A stretch of 64,000 bases of DNA from assembly GCF_009755355.1 (NCBI RefSeq), contig NZ_WQLB01000010.1:68794-132793 (forward strand), given 5' to 3'. The notes under the pieces are model-generated. The model searched no databases and had not been told where the DNA came from. It saw only the letters and a program-made list of their open reading frames with translations. The stretch's first letter is position 1, and each line of letters begins with the position of its first letter. The position numbers were made by a program, and so were the translations under genes. This DNA is from Deinococcus arboris (GTDB taxonomy: Bacteria; Deinococcota; Deinococci; Deinococcales; Deinococcaceae). Positions 49,501-58,656 of this stretch are shown here, piece after piece.

Positions 49501-50911
49501 CAATCGCGTTGGTGCCGCCCCAGACTTTGCCGTCCGGGTCAATACGGCGCACAGCTGGCGTGGTGATGGTCGTCACGCCGCCACTGACGCTGGTGGTTAC
49601 GCCGGCCAGCGTTGCCCAGCTGGTGCCCCCGTCATAGCTGATTTCCGTGCTGTTGTATGTCAGGCCCTGAGGCAGAGTATCCACAGTCACCACATTCAGG
49701 GCTTCTGTGACGCCCTGCGCGTTGTCCACGGTCAGGATGTACTTCAGGCTGTCGCCGTTCGTCAATGTGGTGGCGCCACCCTCAATGGTCTTGACGAGGC
49801 GCACGTTCGCGTCGGTAGTGTTAGCCATCAAAATGACGTTGTAGAGGTTGACCTGTTCACCGCCGTTGCTTGACGAAAAGGCATTGATGGTGGTGGTGTC
49901 TGCCGGAATTAAGCTCGACACATTAAACGTGGCGATATCCAGGCCGCCCGTATTGGTGGTTCCTGTTTTGCTGGAGCCACCCTGAATCACTTCGGTGCCG
50001 TCTTCAGCTTCAACGGTGACGAGTCCGGTATAGATATCTGTGGCGGTTCGGTTTGTGGACGACAGCGAAGTGCGTGTGCCTGTTGTGCCCGGCCGAATCT
50101 GCAGGATGTCGTTCGTAGCACCAGTTGCGGGGTCGCCATCCATGGCAGCCACTGTCAGTTTTGTGACCTTATCAAAGGTAGGCGCGTTAGGCACCTTGAA
50201 GTTAGTGGCATTGATATCAGCCGTCGTGGTGGTATAGATGTAGTTCAGTCCGTCATAGAAAGAGATTCTTTTGCTTGACAGGCCTGGGTTCTCGTAAACG
50301 ATATAAAGCGCCCAGCCACCATGAACGGTTACATATTGACAGTTGGCGCTATTGATCTGAATATTCAGACCATCCATTTCCATAGTGGCGTTCGGGGTCG
50401 CCGAGACTAAATTCGTGATGTCCGCTACGGCACCCATGTCGGCGTTGTCGAAGGCGCCCGTCCAAGTGCGGTTGGCTGTAACGGTACTGGCCGTGCCGTT
50501 CACAGTGAATGTCACCGTGTTATCTACAGCAGTGCCAGCGGCTTTAGAGGCAAACCAGTAAAGATAGGCGTTCTTCACGGTTGCCCCAGCTGGCACCTGC
50601 TGAGCGGCTCCACGCTGGGCAGCAGTCACGATGGCATCTACACCGACAACTTCAGCCGCCGCTGCAGCGGAACTTCCTGTGACTGTTCCACTGGCCGTTC
50701 TGATTGAACAGGCACCTGGGGGGCCAGCAGCGTTGCCGTTGGTTACACGGAAGCTGGCCCCCAGACTCACATAATCCACGCGCCCTGTAACTGTGATATC
50801 AGGATTTGGCCCAATCGCCTTGGTAGTGGTCTGAGCGGCCGCCTGACCACCAACAACCAAGCCCAAGCCAGTCAAAGCGGCCAGCACTCTTTGTTTTGAA
50901 AACAGGCCCAT
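46508..50911 (-). CDS. Large DUF11-domain surface protein (1467 residues)
   Basis: A signal peptide (MGLFSKQRVLAALTGLGLVV..., cleavage near AAA-Q) leads to an N-terminal beta domain of about 340 residues, which contains YLYWFASKAAG and the AMDGDPATGATND loop. DUF11-type repeats follow: each has a DLAITK-type start and TYTITVTN core. A propeller-like insert lies at about residues 790-1035 (CTNLYALVGGDFSG to NGATDLASCTF), then further DUF11 repeats, and a last Cys-containing module with ITKRVRNVTTN. It has no membrane anchor or sorting motif at the C-terminus (ends VTACFQATIR). Its ATG directly abuts the barrel gene's stop (TAAATG). Codon use is clearly less GC-rich in the first half (about 48.5-50.9 kb). 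Confidence 0.85.
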   Translation of the reverse strand: MGLFSKQRVLAALTGLGLVVGGQAAAQTTTKAIGPNPDITVTGRVDYVSLGASFRVTNGNAAGPPGACSIRTASGTVTGSSAAAAAEVVGVDAIVTAAQRGAAQQVPAGATVKNAYLYWFASKAAGTAVDNTVTFTVNGTASTVTANRTWTGAFDNADMGAVADITNLVSATPNATMEMDGLNIQINSANCQYVTVHGGWALYIVYENPGLSSKRISFYDGLNYIYTTTTADINATNFKVPNAPTFDKVTKLTVAAMDGDPATGATNDILQIRPGTTGTRTSLSSTNRTATDIYTGLVTVEAEDGTEVIQGGSSKTGTTNTGGLDIATFNVSSLIPADTTTINAFSSSNGGEQVNLYNVILMANTTDANVRLVKTIEGGATTLTNGDSLKYILTVDNAQGVTEALNVVTVDTLPQGLTYNSTEISYDGGTSWATLAGVTTSVSGGVTTITTPAVRRIDPDGKVWGGTNAIATQLGTQNVRYRITATANGAAFGSVTNTATATSGVTETTTVADNTGTRAVTINRRADLAITKDDGATTVNPNGTTSYTIRVTNNGPDSVTGAVLKDLVASGLSKTAVVCSTTPGQCTAGTTPTPAQLEGATGYALPALASGQFYELRVTASITATSGTVTNTATVDTPSGAVDPSPSNNSASDADTVNLVADLAITKTGPASAFQGATVTYIIRARNNGPSAVTGATIADTVPASLTNVSWTCAGTGTATCATASGTGNSISLGANLPVDTGNVNYVTLTVTGTASTNGTVTNTATIAAPAGVTDSPTTNNTSTAAFPVTAQVTCTNLYALVGGDFSGSTANNGNEIRAVGDTTNVLGDLITTVPNTGTGTAGFSATLAIKAGGTKFFVVRDTDSRLLSYDVATNTWTEGQALPTPTGRYVRMAVTSNDVGYVMDGGGNLYSFTTTATPTYTALPALTRLPATAPTLGASGDFFADNRGNLFLLSSTGTDGFLDFWEIETANNNLIYLGRLSDADIVGTYGGFGATPNGLFGRGGSGRMINVDLRAFTATPVGTANNGATDLASCTFPSLTRTISAIKTATRVGGGTTVQPGDTLEYTITVKNTGTVAAGNTQFLDQIPAGTTYVAGTTTLNGTAVADATGGVMPYTQSGQSINSPGQQVGSLLVDQTPADTTDREAIIKFRVTVNTANPPTQVSNQGTVSTRDNGAVLTAVTDDPATATANDATVTTVTPVAVLDLAITKAGPAFAKAGEAFAYTITVTNTTATPATTVTVTDVLPTGLTFVSATNSGSYNAGTRTVTWTLASVAGNASTVLTLNVTAPAAATISPAAGVKSAQNTASLSATGDTNAANNTSAPVTTRFVLNEITKRVRNVTTNSAFGTSGGGKPGEVLEYCLDTTNLGGADLPGYALTDQVPGNVNALTTAYDADEPTTATGFGVRVARTTAGVTTTTYRTSVADADTGTLTTTGGTFSRGTMTLGLGTLLAGESVTACFQATIR

Positions 50912-53900
50912 TTACTTCTCCCCTCCCAGGGTCTCGTCCAGTGTCAGGTCAAGGCGCAGGTAAGCCCCCTGCTTGGTGTACGCGTTGCCCAGGCCAGTGA
51001 ACCCAGCCGGATTGTACCCAGCGGTAATCCAGGTGCCGGGCAGCGCGCGGAACGACGCTTCCAGGCCGTAGCCGTACTGCGTGCTGCCGCTGCCCGGCTG
51101 CGTCAGGGCGCGGCCCCAGGCGCCAACACCAATGCGGTCGGTGACGTAGTAGGTGGCGCCCAGGCCCAGCTGCGCGGTAAAGCTGCCGCTATCGCTCAGC
51201 AGGGTGCGGGTGTCCAGGCCGGCGCGCACAGCCCAGGTGGGCTGGCGGTATTCGGCGGCGAGGTTGCTGCTCAGTTCTGGCTGGCCGCCGGCCAGGCTGC
51301 CGCTGACATAGCGGACGGTCCCCAGGCTGTTGAAGGTGCGGTTGCGGTAGGCGTAGCCGATGGCCGCGCGCAGGCCGCTCTTGCCCGCCCCGAACTCGCC
51401 CAGGCCGTCGGCGCTGAGGGTCAGGTGGTCGCTGAGTTGCCCCGAGACACCGCCGCGCAGCACCACGCCAAACTGGCCGCCCTTCAGGGTCAGGTCCGTG
51501 CCGGTGCTGGCGGTCAGGCGGTCGGTCTTGTACAGCAGGTCGGCGCCGGCCGTCAGTTCAGCCGCGCGGGTGCTCACGTCGTACAGGGCGCTGCCGCGCA
51601 CACCGGCCGTCAGCCGGTCGGTCAGAGGCAGGCTGGTGCTCACGCCAAAGCGGGCGCGGTTGCCCTGGCCGCCGGCCGTGGGCAGGTCGTAGGCCACCTG
51701 ATAGTTGGTGTTGCCCACCGTGCTGCTCAGCGACAGGGCGGCGCGCTGGCCGGTGTTCCAGTTGATCTCGTCGGTCAGGCCCACACTCAGGGTGTCGCTC
51801 AGGGCGTACTTGGTGGTCACGGTGGTGACGGGGTCCAGGTTGCCACTCAGGGGCTGCACGTGCGTGATGTCTACGTCAATGGGCGCCTGGTGGTAACCGG
51901 CACTCAGGACCGCCCCCAGACCGCTCTGGGTGCCGAATGCCGCCCGCAGGCCGGCCCCCACACTGAAGGGGTTCGGGCGGTAGTCGGCGCGCGCCGTCAC
52001 GCTGCCGCCCTGCGTGCTGGCCGTGCGGGTGTAATCGGCCTGCACGTTGGCACTCAGCTGCTCGGTCAGGCGGGTGTCCACGCTGGCGCTGACGTTCAGG
52101 CCCGGCGTCAGGGGCGCGAGGCCCTGATACTGCCCGTCCTGGTAGCGCACGCGGCCCTGCACAGTGGTCTGGCCCAGCTTCACGCCCAGGTCGGCGCTGG
52201 CCTGCAGGCCGCCCGAGTAGGCCACCAGACCGTCGGCGCTTACGGTGCCGTTGTCAAAGGTGGCGCGCGCGCCGGTAGTCACGCGGCCGTCCAGGCTGAC
52301 GGCGGCCACGCCCACGCCGTAGCGCTCGGCGCTGTACTTGGCCTGCACGCCGTAGGCCAGGGTGCGGTTGGCCAGCGGGCTGTCCAGGCGGTAGCTGGCC
52401 AGCACGACCACGTTGTTCAGCTCGCCGTCCACGCGCTCCAGGGCGCGGGTCAGGGTGATGATGCCAGTGCGGGTGTCCAGCACGTAATCCACGTTGCGGG
52501 TCAGGGTGGTGCGGCGCAGCTCCTTGCCACTGCTCTCTTCCAGTGTCAGGACTTCCAGGGTCTCGCTGCCCAGAGCCACGCCGCCGCGCGACAGGCGCAG
52601 CAGGCGGGTGCCTTCAGGCGTGATGCGCTCGCCGGTAATCCGGTCACCAGGCACCAGGGCCGCAAAGCCGCTGACCTGCGCCGCGCCCTTGGTGCTCACG
52701 GTCAGGGCCGTCAGCTGCTCGCCCACGGGCAGCACGTCAATCGGCAGGGCGCTGCGGCGGTAGTCCGCGCGGAAGCTGGGGTGGTCGTAGCTGACGGCCA
52801 CCGGGTCAATGCCCTGCAGCGGCGCCGACGCCACCGAGCTGTCGCCGTACAGCGAGAAGCGCTTGAGGGTGTCGTTGTCGGTGGGCAGGCCGCCGGTGTC
52901 AGCGGCCACGTACAGCTTGCCGCCGGCCAGGGCCCCCTCATAGGAGGCGCGCGCCTGAACGCTCAGGTCGTCGGCCAGGTTGAGGCTGCCGTCCAGGCCC
53001 AGGGTCGCGCTGACCACGCCCACGCCCACGCGGCTGCCGTCGGGGCGCACGTCGTAGCGGGTGGTCACGGCGCCCTGGCCCTGCGCGGCGGTCACGCTCA
53101 GGGTGGTGGGGGCGGCCTGCGGCTGCAGCACCAGTTCGCCCTCGCCGCCGCGCAGCGCCACCTGATAGCCGGCGGTCGCCGGGTCGGCGTCGGGGGTGCG
53201 GGGCTCCAGGCTGGTCGTCAGGGTGACCGTGTCCTGCTCAGTGAGATTGCCGGCGGCGTCCAGCGCGCGCACCTTCAGGCGCAGCGGGGTGCTGCCGTCG
53301 GCCGTCAGGGCCACCGGGGTCAGCTCAATCCGGGCCGTGGCCCCCACCAGCTGCACATCCACGGTGTCGCGGCCAGACTGGAGCGTGTTGGCCCCAGCGC
53401 GCAGCGGCACCCCCACAAAGGTCACGGTGCGGCTGCCGTCCTCGTTCGTGGCGACCTGGCCAACACGGTCCTCGCCCACGGGCTGCCCGTTGACCGTCAG
53501 GGTTGGCTCCTGGCCAGCAGGCACCTGCAGCACCACGTTGATGCGGTCACGAATGCGGATCAGGCTGCCCTGCAAAGGAAATTTGATGACGCCGGCATTC
53601 TCGGTGGCGGTGGCCGGCGCATTCAGAGGCTGGGCGGCGTTCAGGTCCGCCTCACTGAACTCGCCTTCCAGCACTTCCTGGCGCTCGCCGGCGTAGCGGG
53701 CCAGCAGCGCGGGGCGGCTCAGGGCGCCCAGCGGGCCACTGTGGGCCAGGTCGTAGGTAACCGTGCCGCGCCAGGCCGCCTCACCCTGGGTCAGGGCGCT
53801 CTGGGGAATCACCCAGTACAGCTGGCCGCTGGGGCCGCGCAGGGGGTCAGCCACTGGCTGCCCGTTCAGGCGCGCGCTGCCGGCCACAAAGGTGGCGCCT

Positions 53901-55678
53901 TCGGGCACGGCGTGCGCCACCACGACCTCACGGGTCTGGCGAGGCACGTCAAAGGGCAGGGTGACGGTGCTGGCCCGCCGCGCTTCGGGTGCGGGCTGGG
54001 GGGCAGCTGTGGGCACCGGGACCGGCTGGGGTGCCGGGGCCTGCGCGACCAGGGTGCCGCTCACGGTCTGGGTGGCGGCGCACTCGGGGCTGCGCAGCGA
54101 GGCGTCCAGGCGCGCCGTACCGGCCACGGTCACGCGGGCCCGGTAGCTCAGGGCGCGGGTCTCACCGGCGGCCAGCTCGCCGCTGAACGCCGTGCTGTCC
54201 AGCGCTTCCAGGCCGCCCAGGGCGGTGTCGGTCAGTGTGAACGGTACCGCCGAGGCGGCCGTGTTCGTCACGCGCAGGGTCACCGTGACTTCATCGCCCG
54301 GCGCGGCCGTGGGCAGCGGGTCGCGGCTCAGTTGCAGCGAGGTCGCGCTGGCCAGCACATTCAGGTCCAGCGTCTGCGCCTGGGCCCAGGGGGCCAGGCG
54401 AGCCGTGACGGTCAGGGGGCCCGCCTGGGTGGCGGTGGCGGTCAGGCGCAGCTCGCCGGGGCGGGCGGCGCTCAGGGTGCCCGCCAGGGTGTTCACGCCC
54501 TGCACGTTCAGGCCCGGCGTGTCCAGGGTCAGGTCCAGCGGCAGCTCGCCCGCAAACGCAGTCTGGGCACGGGCTGTCAGGGTCACGGTGTCGCCCACGC
54601 ACACAGCTTGCTTGTCGGCCGTGAGGCTCAGGGCCACTTCGGGGCGCACCTGAATACGGGTTTCGCCGGTGCCGCCGCGCGGCACGGTCACGCTGGGGGC
54701 CGACACGCTGACCTGCGCGCCGGTCACCGGGTCGGGGGTCACAGGGTAGGTGCCGGCGGCCACCGTCTGCTCCAGGGTGCCCGGAATTGTCACAGAAGTC
54801 TGACCCACCAGGGCCGTCGTCTGGACGGGCTGGGTGCTGCCGGGCAACACCAGCTCGGCCGTCACCCGCAGCCGCCCGGTCTGGTCCACGCGCGCCACGC
54901 TCAGGGGCACGCCCTGACCGGCGCGGGTCAGCGAAAAGCCCACGGTGTTGCTGTACTGGCGGGCACTGGCGGGCTGGCGCAGTTCCACGGTGTAGTTGCC
55001 GGCCTGCGCGGGCAGCGGCAGGTCGCTGAAACTCAGGTCAGCGCTGACCTGCAGGGGCGTCACGTTGCCGCTGGCGTCGCGCAGCTGCGCTTCCAGTTCG
55101 CTGGGGCCGTCACCGTCGTACAGGCGCAGCACATGGCCGCCCTGGCCGTCCACACTGACGTTCAGGGCCGGCACCCACTCGCGCGAGTGCACGTTGACGC
55201 TCAGGCGCTCGGCGCTCAGGGCCGCGCTCACGCCAGCCAGGCGCACGGCGAAGGTGTTCTTGCCGTTGCCGCTGGTCACTGCACGCAGGCGGTACTGGCC
55301 CGCCGGCAGGTCCTGGTCCAGCAGGGTTTCCCAGGCGTGCTCGCCGGGGGCAAAGCTGCGGCTCAGGACAGTCTGGCCACTGGCATTCAGGAGGCTAAAG
55401 GTCGTGGTGACCTGGCTCTGGTTGGCGTCGTACTGCTCGTCGCCGTAGTAGTTGTCGCTGCGGTAGTCGCCCTGGTCCACGCGGGGGCTGTACAGCTCCA
55501 GGCGCACGCGGCCCGCCACCTGAACCTCCAGGTTCAGGTTCTGGTCGCCCACCGTCCACATGAGGCGGTCGCCCACCGTGGTGAGCGGCAGACTGGTGCT
55601 GATGTCCTGTGCGGCGCCGTGTCCGGCCGCCAGCAGAGCGGTCAGAAGAGCAGCGAGGCACTTGGGGGTTGATTTCAC
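50912..55678 (-). CDS. Outer-membrane beta-barrel protein with N-terminal Ig-like region (1588 residues)
   Basis: A signal peptide ([24 protein letters not shown]) is followed by beta-sandwich modules (about 25-550) that read as Ig-like or CARDB-like, including [25 protein letters not shown] and [16 protein letters not shown], then a Pro/Ala-rich linker (near 553-575). A middle part (about 580-1060) ends with the motif [15 protein letters not shown] near 1060. From about 1090 to the end, alternating strands ([49 protein letters not shown]) make a typical outer-membrane barrel of roughly 500 residues. It probably anchors or exports the neighbouring DUF11 proteins, but this is inference. Confidence 0.82.
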   Translation of the reverse strand: MKSTPKCLAALLTALLAAGHGAAQDISTSLPLTTVGDRLMWTVGDQNLNLEVQVAGRVRLELYSPRVDQGDYRSDNYYGDEQYDANQSQVTTTFSLLNASGQTVLSRSFAPGEHAWETLLDQDLPAGQYRLRAVTSGNGKNTFAVRLAGVSAALSAERLSVNVHSREWVPALNVSVDGQGGHVLRLYDGDGPSELEAQLRDASGNVTPLQVSADLSFSDLPLPAQAGNYTVELRQPASARQYSNTVGFSLTRAGQGVPLSVARVDQTGRLRVTAELVLPGSTQPVQTTALVGQTSVTIPGTLEQTVAAGTYPVTPDPVTGAQVSVSAPSVTVPRGGTGETRIQVRPEVALSLTADKQAVCVGDTVTLTARAQTAFAGELPLDLTLDTPGLNVQGVNTLAGTLSAARPGELRLTATATQAGPLTVTARLAPWAQAQTLDLNVLASATSLQLSRDPLPTAAPGDEVTVTLRVTNTAASAVPFTLTDTALGGLEALDSTAFSGELAAGETRALSYRARVTVAGTARLDASLRSPECAATQTVSGTLVAQAPAPQPVPVPTAAPQPAPEARRASTVTLPFDVPRQTREVVVAHAVPEGATFVAGSARLNGQPVADPLRGPSGQLYWVIPQSALTQGEAAWRGTVTYDLAHSGPLGALSRPALLARYAGERQEVLEGEFSEADLNAAQPLNAPATATENAGVIKFPLQGSLIRIRDRINVVLQVPAGQEPTLTVNGQPVGEDRVGQVATNEDGSRTVTFVGVPLRAGANTLQSGRDTVDVQLVGATARIELTPVALTADGSTPLRLKVRALDAAGNLTEQDTVTLTTSLEPRTPDADPATAGYQVALRGGEGELVLQPQAAPTTLSVTAAQGQGAVTTRYDVRPDGSRVGVGVVSATLGLDGSLNLADDLSVQARASYEGALAGGKLYVAADTGGLPTDNDTLKRFSLYGDSSVASAPLQGIDPVAVSYDHPSFRADYRRSALPIDVLPVGEQLTALTVSTKGAAQVSGFAALVPGDRITGERITPEGTRLLRLSRGGVALGSETLEVLTLEESSGKELRRTTLTRNVDYVLDTRTGIITLTRALERVDGELNNVVVLASYRLDSPLANRTLAYGVQAKYSAERYGVGVAAVSLDGRVTTGARATFDNGTVSADGLVAYSGGLQASADLGVKLGQTTVQGRVRYQDGQYQGLAPLTPGLNVSASVDTRLTEQLSANVQADYTRTASTQGGSVTARADYRPNPFSVGAGLRAAFGTQSGLGAVLSAGYHQAPIDVDITHVQPLSGNLDPVTTVTTKYALSDTLSVGLTDEINWNTGQRAALSLSSTVGNTNYQVAYDLPTAGGQGNRARFGVSTSLPLTDRLTAGVRGSALYDVSTRAAELTAGADLLYKTDRLTASTGTDLTLKGGQFGVVLRGGVSGQLSDHLTLSADGLGEFGAGKSGLRAAIGYAYRNRTFNSLGTVRYVSGSLAGGQPELSSNLAAEYRQPTWAVRAGLDTRTLLSDSGSFTAQLGLGATYYVTDRIGVGAWGRALTQPGSGSTQYGYGLEASFRALPGTWITAGYNPAGFTGLGNAYTKQGAYLRLDLTLDETLGGEK

Positions 55679-55680
55679 GC

Positions 55681-58482
55681 TTAGTACCTCCAGCTCAGCG
55701 ACGGATCGGTGGTGGCCGCGCGCGGCTCGCCCGTCCAGTCGAAGCGGTAGGTGAGATTCAGTTCACCTGCGGCCAAGTTACCGCTGTAGGTATTGCGGCC
55801 TTCTTTCAGAACCGCGCCGTCTGGCAGGGGGTCCAGCAGGCTGACCGCCTCCAGGGCGCGGGGGCTGACCACGCGCAGGGTGACCACGTAGCCGCCCTCG
55901 ACCACATACACCGCTTTTTCCACGCGCACGTCGCCCACGAGCAGCACGGTGCGGCGCAGAGCGTCAATGTCACCGCCCAGCGGCGCCAGCGGGAAGTCCA
56001 CGCTGGTCAGGCCGCGCACGAACACTGTCTGGGTGCCGCTCAGTCCCCCGTCCTGCGGCACATGCAGCGGCGGATAGGGCGCCGAGGCCGGGTCCAGACG
56101 CAGCGCCTGGGTGCCGTAGGCCACGTTGGGGAACGAGTAGCGCCCACTCACATCGGTCAGCACCTGACGCCCGCCTGCCAGCAGCACGCGCGCGCCCTGC
56201 ACCGGGGTGTCCAGCAGCGGGTCAAAGAGGCCGTTGCGGTTGCGGTCCACGAACACGGTGCCCAGCAGGTCTGCCAGCGGCGCAAACTTGAGGGGATTGA
56301 GTTTGGTCACAGCCGTGGCGCGGTTGCTGGCAATGGCGCGCGCCACACCGCCGGCCCCGGTGCCGCTGACCTGCACGGTGTTGACCAGCTGGCCGGTGGC
56401 CTCGGGGGTCACGCGGGTCTGGTAGGCGATGGTGACGGTGCGCCCGGCTGGCAGCTCGGCGACAGACCAGCGCAGCACGCCCCCCTCGATGGTCGGGTCG
56501 GCCAGCGGCTGCCCGTTAAGCAGGCTGGTGCCGGGGATGTACTCCAGGCCACGCGCCGGGGTATCGGTAATCACCGCGTTCACGATGGCCGTGGTGGCCG
56601 AGGCGTTGGTGATGTTCAGGGTGTAGGTCAGGCGGTCACCAAACCCGGCTTCCTGGGCACTCACGTCCTTACGGATCAGCAGCTGCGCCGTCCAGACGGG
56701 CGTCAGCACCTCGTTGCTGGGGAGGGGCGCGGTCAGTTCGGTGGTCACCAGGTTAAAGACGTTGCGCAGCGCCTCGCCGTCCACAGCGCGGGTGGACACC
56801 TGGGTGGTGACGGTCAGGGTGCGGGCTTCGCCGGGTTGCAGGGTACCCAGGGCCCAGGTGACCGTCTGCGCGCCGGGCTGGCCGCTGACCACGCCGCCGG
56901 CCGAGGCCTCCTTGAAGTCCACGTGGGCGGGAATGGGGTCGCTGACCACTGCGTTCGTGAGGGGCCGGGCGTAGGGGTTACGCATGGTCAGGGTGTAGGT
57001 GATCGTGTCGCCAGCCGCCACAGTGCCGCCGTCCGGCACCGTGACCACCTGGCCGCCTGTGCCCTGGGTGGTCGCCACGTACGACTTGCGCAGTTCGGGC
57101 AGGCCCGCTTCCACGGCCGCAATCTGGTCGCGGGTGGCGTTGCTCTCTCCCCGGTCCCCGGTGATGGTCACCAGCGCGTCCATGGGGCCCGCCTGCTGGG
57201 CGTCGTAGCACACCCGCACAAAGGCCGTCTGGCCGGGTTCCAGCACGAGCGGCTGCACCAGTGGCTGACCGTTCTCGCCCTGCACCTCGGCGCGCGCCGC
57301 GCCCTGGGGATAGGTGACCGTCAGGCGGAAGTTGTCGCGCACGTCCCCGGTGTTCTTGGCGGTGTGGTCAAAGCACACCAGCTGCCCCACCACCGCAAAG
57401 GGCTTTTGCTGGGCGTCGGCGGCGCTGCCCTCGGGGGCTTCGGGGTTGCCCACGGGGCCAATGGCCACGGCCGGCAGGTAGCGCACGTCGGCGCTGGCGC
57501 TGCCCGAGACTTCACGGCCACTCGTGCGGGCGGTGGCGGTATTGGGAATCACGCGGCCCTCGGCCTGTCCCGTGGCGAGCATCCGGAACGTCAGGGTGAT
57601 GGCGGCATTGGGGGCCAGGCGCTCAACGCGCACGCGCACGCCGCGCACCGGCTGAACCTCCTGCTCGGTCCAGGTGGTGCCGTCGGTGGTGTATTCCAGA
57701 AGGCCCACGTTCGTGCGGGCGCTGCCGGGCACAAACACCAGGCCCAGGGCAATCTGGTCGGCCAGCAGGTCGGTCAGCACCACCTCGCGGCTCTCGCCCT
57801 GGCCACTGTTGCGGCTGGTCACCGTGACGGTGGTTTCGCTGCCGGGCCGCACCAGCGAGGGGCTGAAGGTCTTTTGCACACCCAGCACCGGGGGCGGCCC
57901 CACGCGCACCAGGCTGACGTTGTTGCTGTCGGTGCTCTCGCCGCCCGCGCAGGACGCCACGAGGTTGGCGTAGGCGTCCCCCTGGGCGTCGGCAGCGGGG
58001 CTGGTCTCGACCACCAGCAGCAGCGCGGCGCGTTCGTCAGGGGCCAGCGCCACGCTGGTAACGTCAGGCTCGGCCGCGTCGGGCTGGCCGTTGCCGTTCA
58101 GGTCGCGCACCACGCGCGCCGGCGGGGTCAGGGTGCTGGCCTGTTCAAAGCGGGCCAGCACGGGAAACTCGCCGGTGGTGTTGCCGGTATTGACCACGCT
58201 GTAGGTAAAGACCGCGCGTTCGCCGGGCAGCAGGTCAGCGCGCTGGCCAGGCTGGGCCACGGTGCCGTCGGGGGTCACGCTGACCGAGCACACCGCCTGC
58301 ACCACAGTGCGCACCACGTTGGAGGTGGCCAGGCCACGGTCCTCTGGTACGGGCGGCACATATTCGGCCGTCGCCTGGTTCACGATTTCGGTGCCGGCTG
58401 GGGTGGCGGCCAGGGCCGGCGCGGCGGCGCTGAGAAGTCCAGTCAGGGCCAGCGTGGCAGACAGAAAGGGGGAGCGCTTCAA
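55681..58482 (-). CDS. DUF11/SdrD-B-like secreted protein (933 residues)
   Basis: A signal peptide ([25 protein letters not shown]) is followed by four or more DUF11-type modules (for example [43 protein letters not shown]) and an SdrD-B/carboxypeptidase-regulatory-like module near residues 750-830, with [22 protein letters not shown] as a calcium-loop-like segment. The C-terminus ends [21 protein letters not shown]. The start is TTG at 58482 with AAGGAG 8 bases upstream. It sits after the terminator at 58610-58644 and 2 bases before the barrel gene, so it begins a second transcription unit with that gene. Confidence 0.85.
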   Translation of the reverse strand: MKRSPFLSATLALTGLLSAAAPALAATPAGTEIVNQATAEYVPPVPEDRGLATSNVVRTVVQAVCSVSVTPDGTVAQPGQRADLLPGERAVFTYSVVNTGNTTGEFPVLARFEQASTLTPPARVVRDLNGNGQPDAAEPDVTSVALAPDERAALLLVVETSPAADAQGDAYANLVASCAGGESTDSNNVSLVRVGPPPVLGVQKTFSPSLVRPGSETTVTVTSRNSGQGESREVVLTDLLADQIALGLVFVPGSARTNVGLLEYTTDGTTWTEQEVQPVRGVRVRVERLAPNAAITLTFRMLATGQAEGRVIPNTATARTSGREVSGSASADVRYLPAVAIGPVGNPEAPEGSAADAQQKPFAVVGQLVCFDHTAKNTGDVRDNFRLTVTYPQGAARAEVQGENGQPLVQPLVLEPGQTAFVRVCYDAQQAGPMDALVTITGDRGESNATRDQIAAVEAGLPELRKSYVATTQGTGGQVVTVPDGGTVAAGDTITYTLTMRNPYARPLTNAVVSDPIPAHVDFKEASAGGVVSGQPGAQTVTWALGTLQPGEARTLTVTTQVSTRAVDGEALRNVFNLVTTELTAPLPSNEVLTPVWTAQLLIRKDVSAQEAGFGDRLTYTLNITNASATTAIVNAVITDTPARGLEYIPGTSLLNGQPLADPTIEGGVLRWSVAELPAGRTVTIAYQTRVTPEATGQLVNTVQVSGTGAGGVARAIASNRATAVTKLNPLKFAPLADLLGTVFVDRNRNGLFDPLLDTPVQGARVLLAGGRQVLTDVSGRYSFPNVAYGTQALRLDPASAPYPPLHVPQDGGLSGTQTVFVRGLTSVDFPLAPLGGDIDALRRTVLLVGDVRVEKAVYVVEGGYVVTLRVVSPRALEAVSLLDPLPDGAVLKEGRNTYSGNLAAGELNLTYRFDWTGEPRAATTDPSLSWRY

Positions 58483-58609
58483 GGGGGGGTCTCCTTAGAG
58501 GGGGTGCAGGGGGAATCGGGGGGCGCACAAAAACGTGCCTGGTCAAAAAATAGGTCTGGTGTTCTGACGGGGCTGTGACAGAAAAAAGGGAGCAGGAAGG
58601 CGAGCAACG

Positions 58610-58644
58610 AAAAAGCCCCGGCGCGGCGCAGGCCACGCCGGGGC
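58610..58644 (-). terminator. Terminator within the envelope cluster
   Basis: On the minus strand, a 9-bp G+C stem (58636-58644 with 58615-58623) is followed by five T (58610-58614). It ends the first transcription unit (168 and 769-residue proteins) before the 933-residue gene. Confidence 0.85.
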
Positions 58645-58656
58645 GCAGAAAGGGGC

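Noticed and set aside
51425..55672. A 1415-codon open frame on the plus strand
   Set aside because: It is antisense to the beta-barrel gene. Its His/Gln/Gly/Ala-rich translation is typical of the mirror of GC-rich codons, with no signal peptide or domain.
55609..58578. A 989-codon open frame on the plus strand
   Set aside because: Antisense to the 933-residue DUF11 gene. Its composition (Gly, His, Arg, Ala) and lack of any motif mark a shadow.
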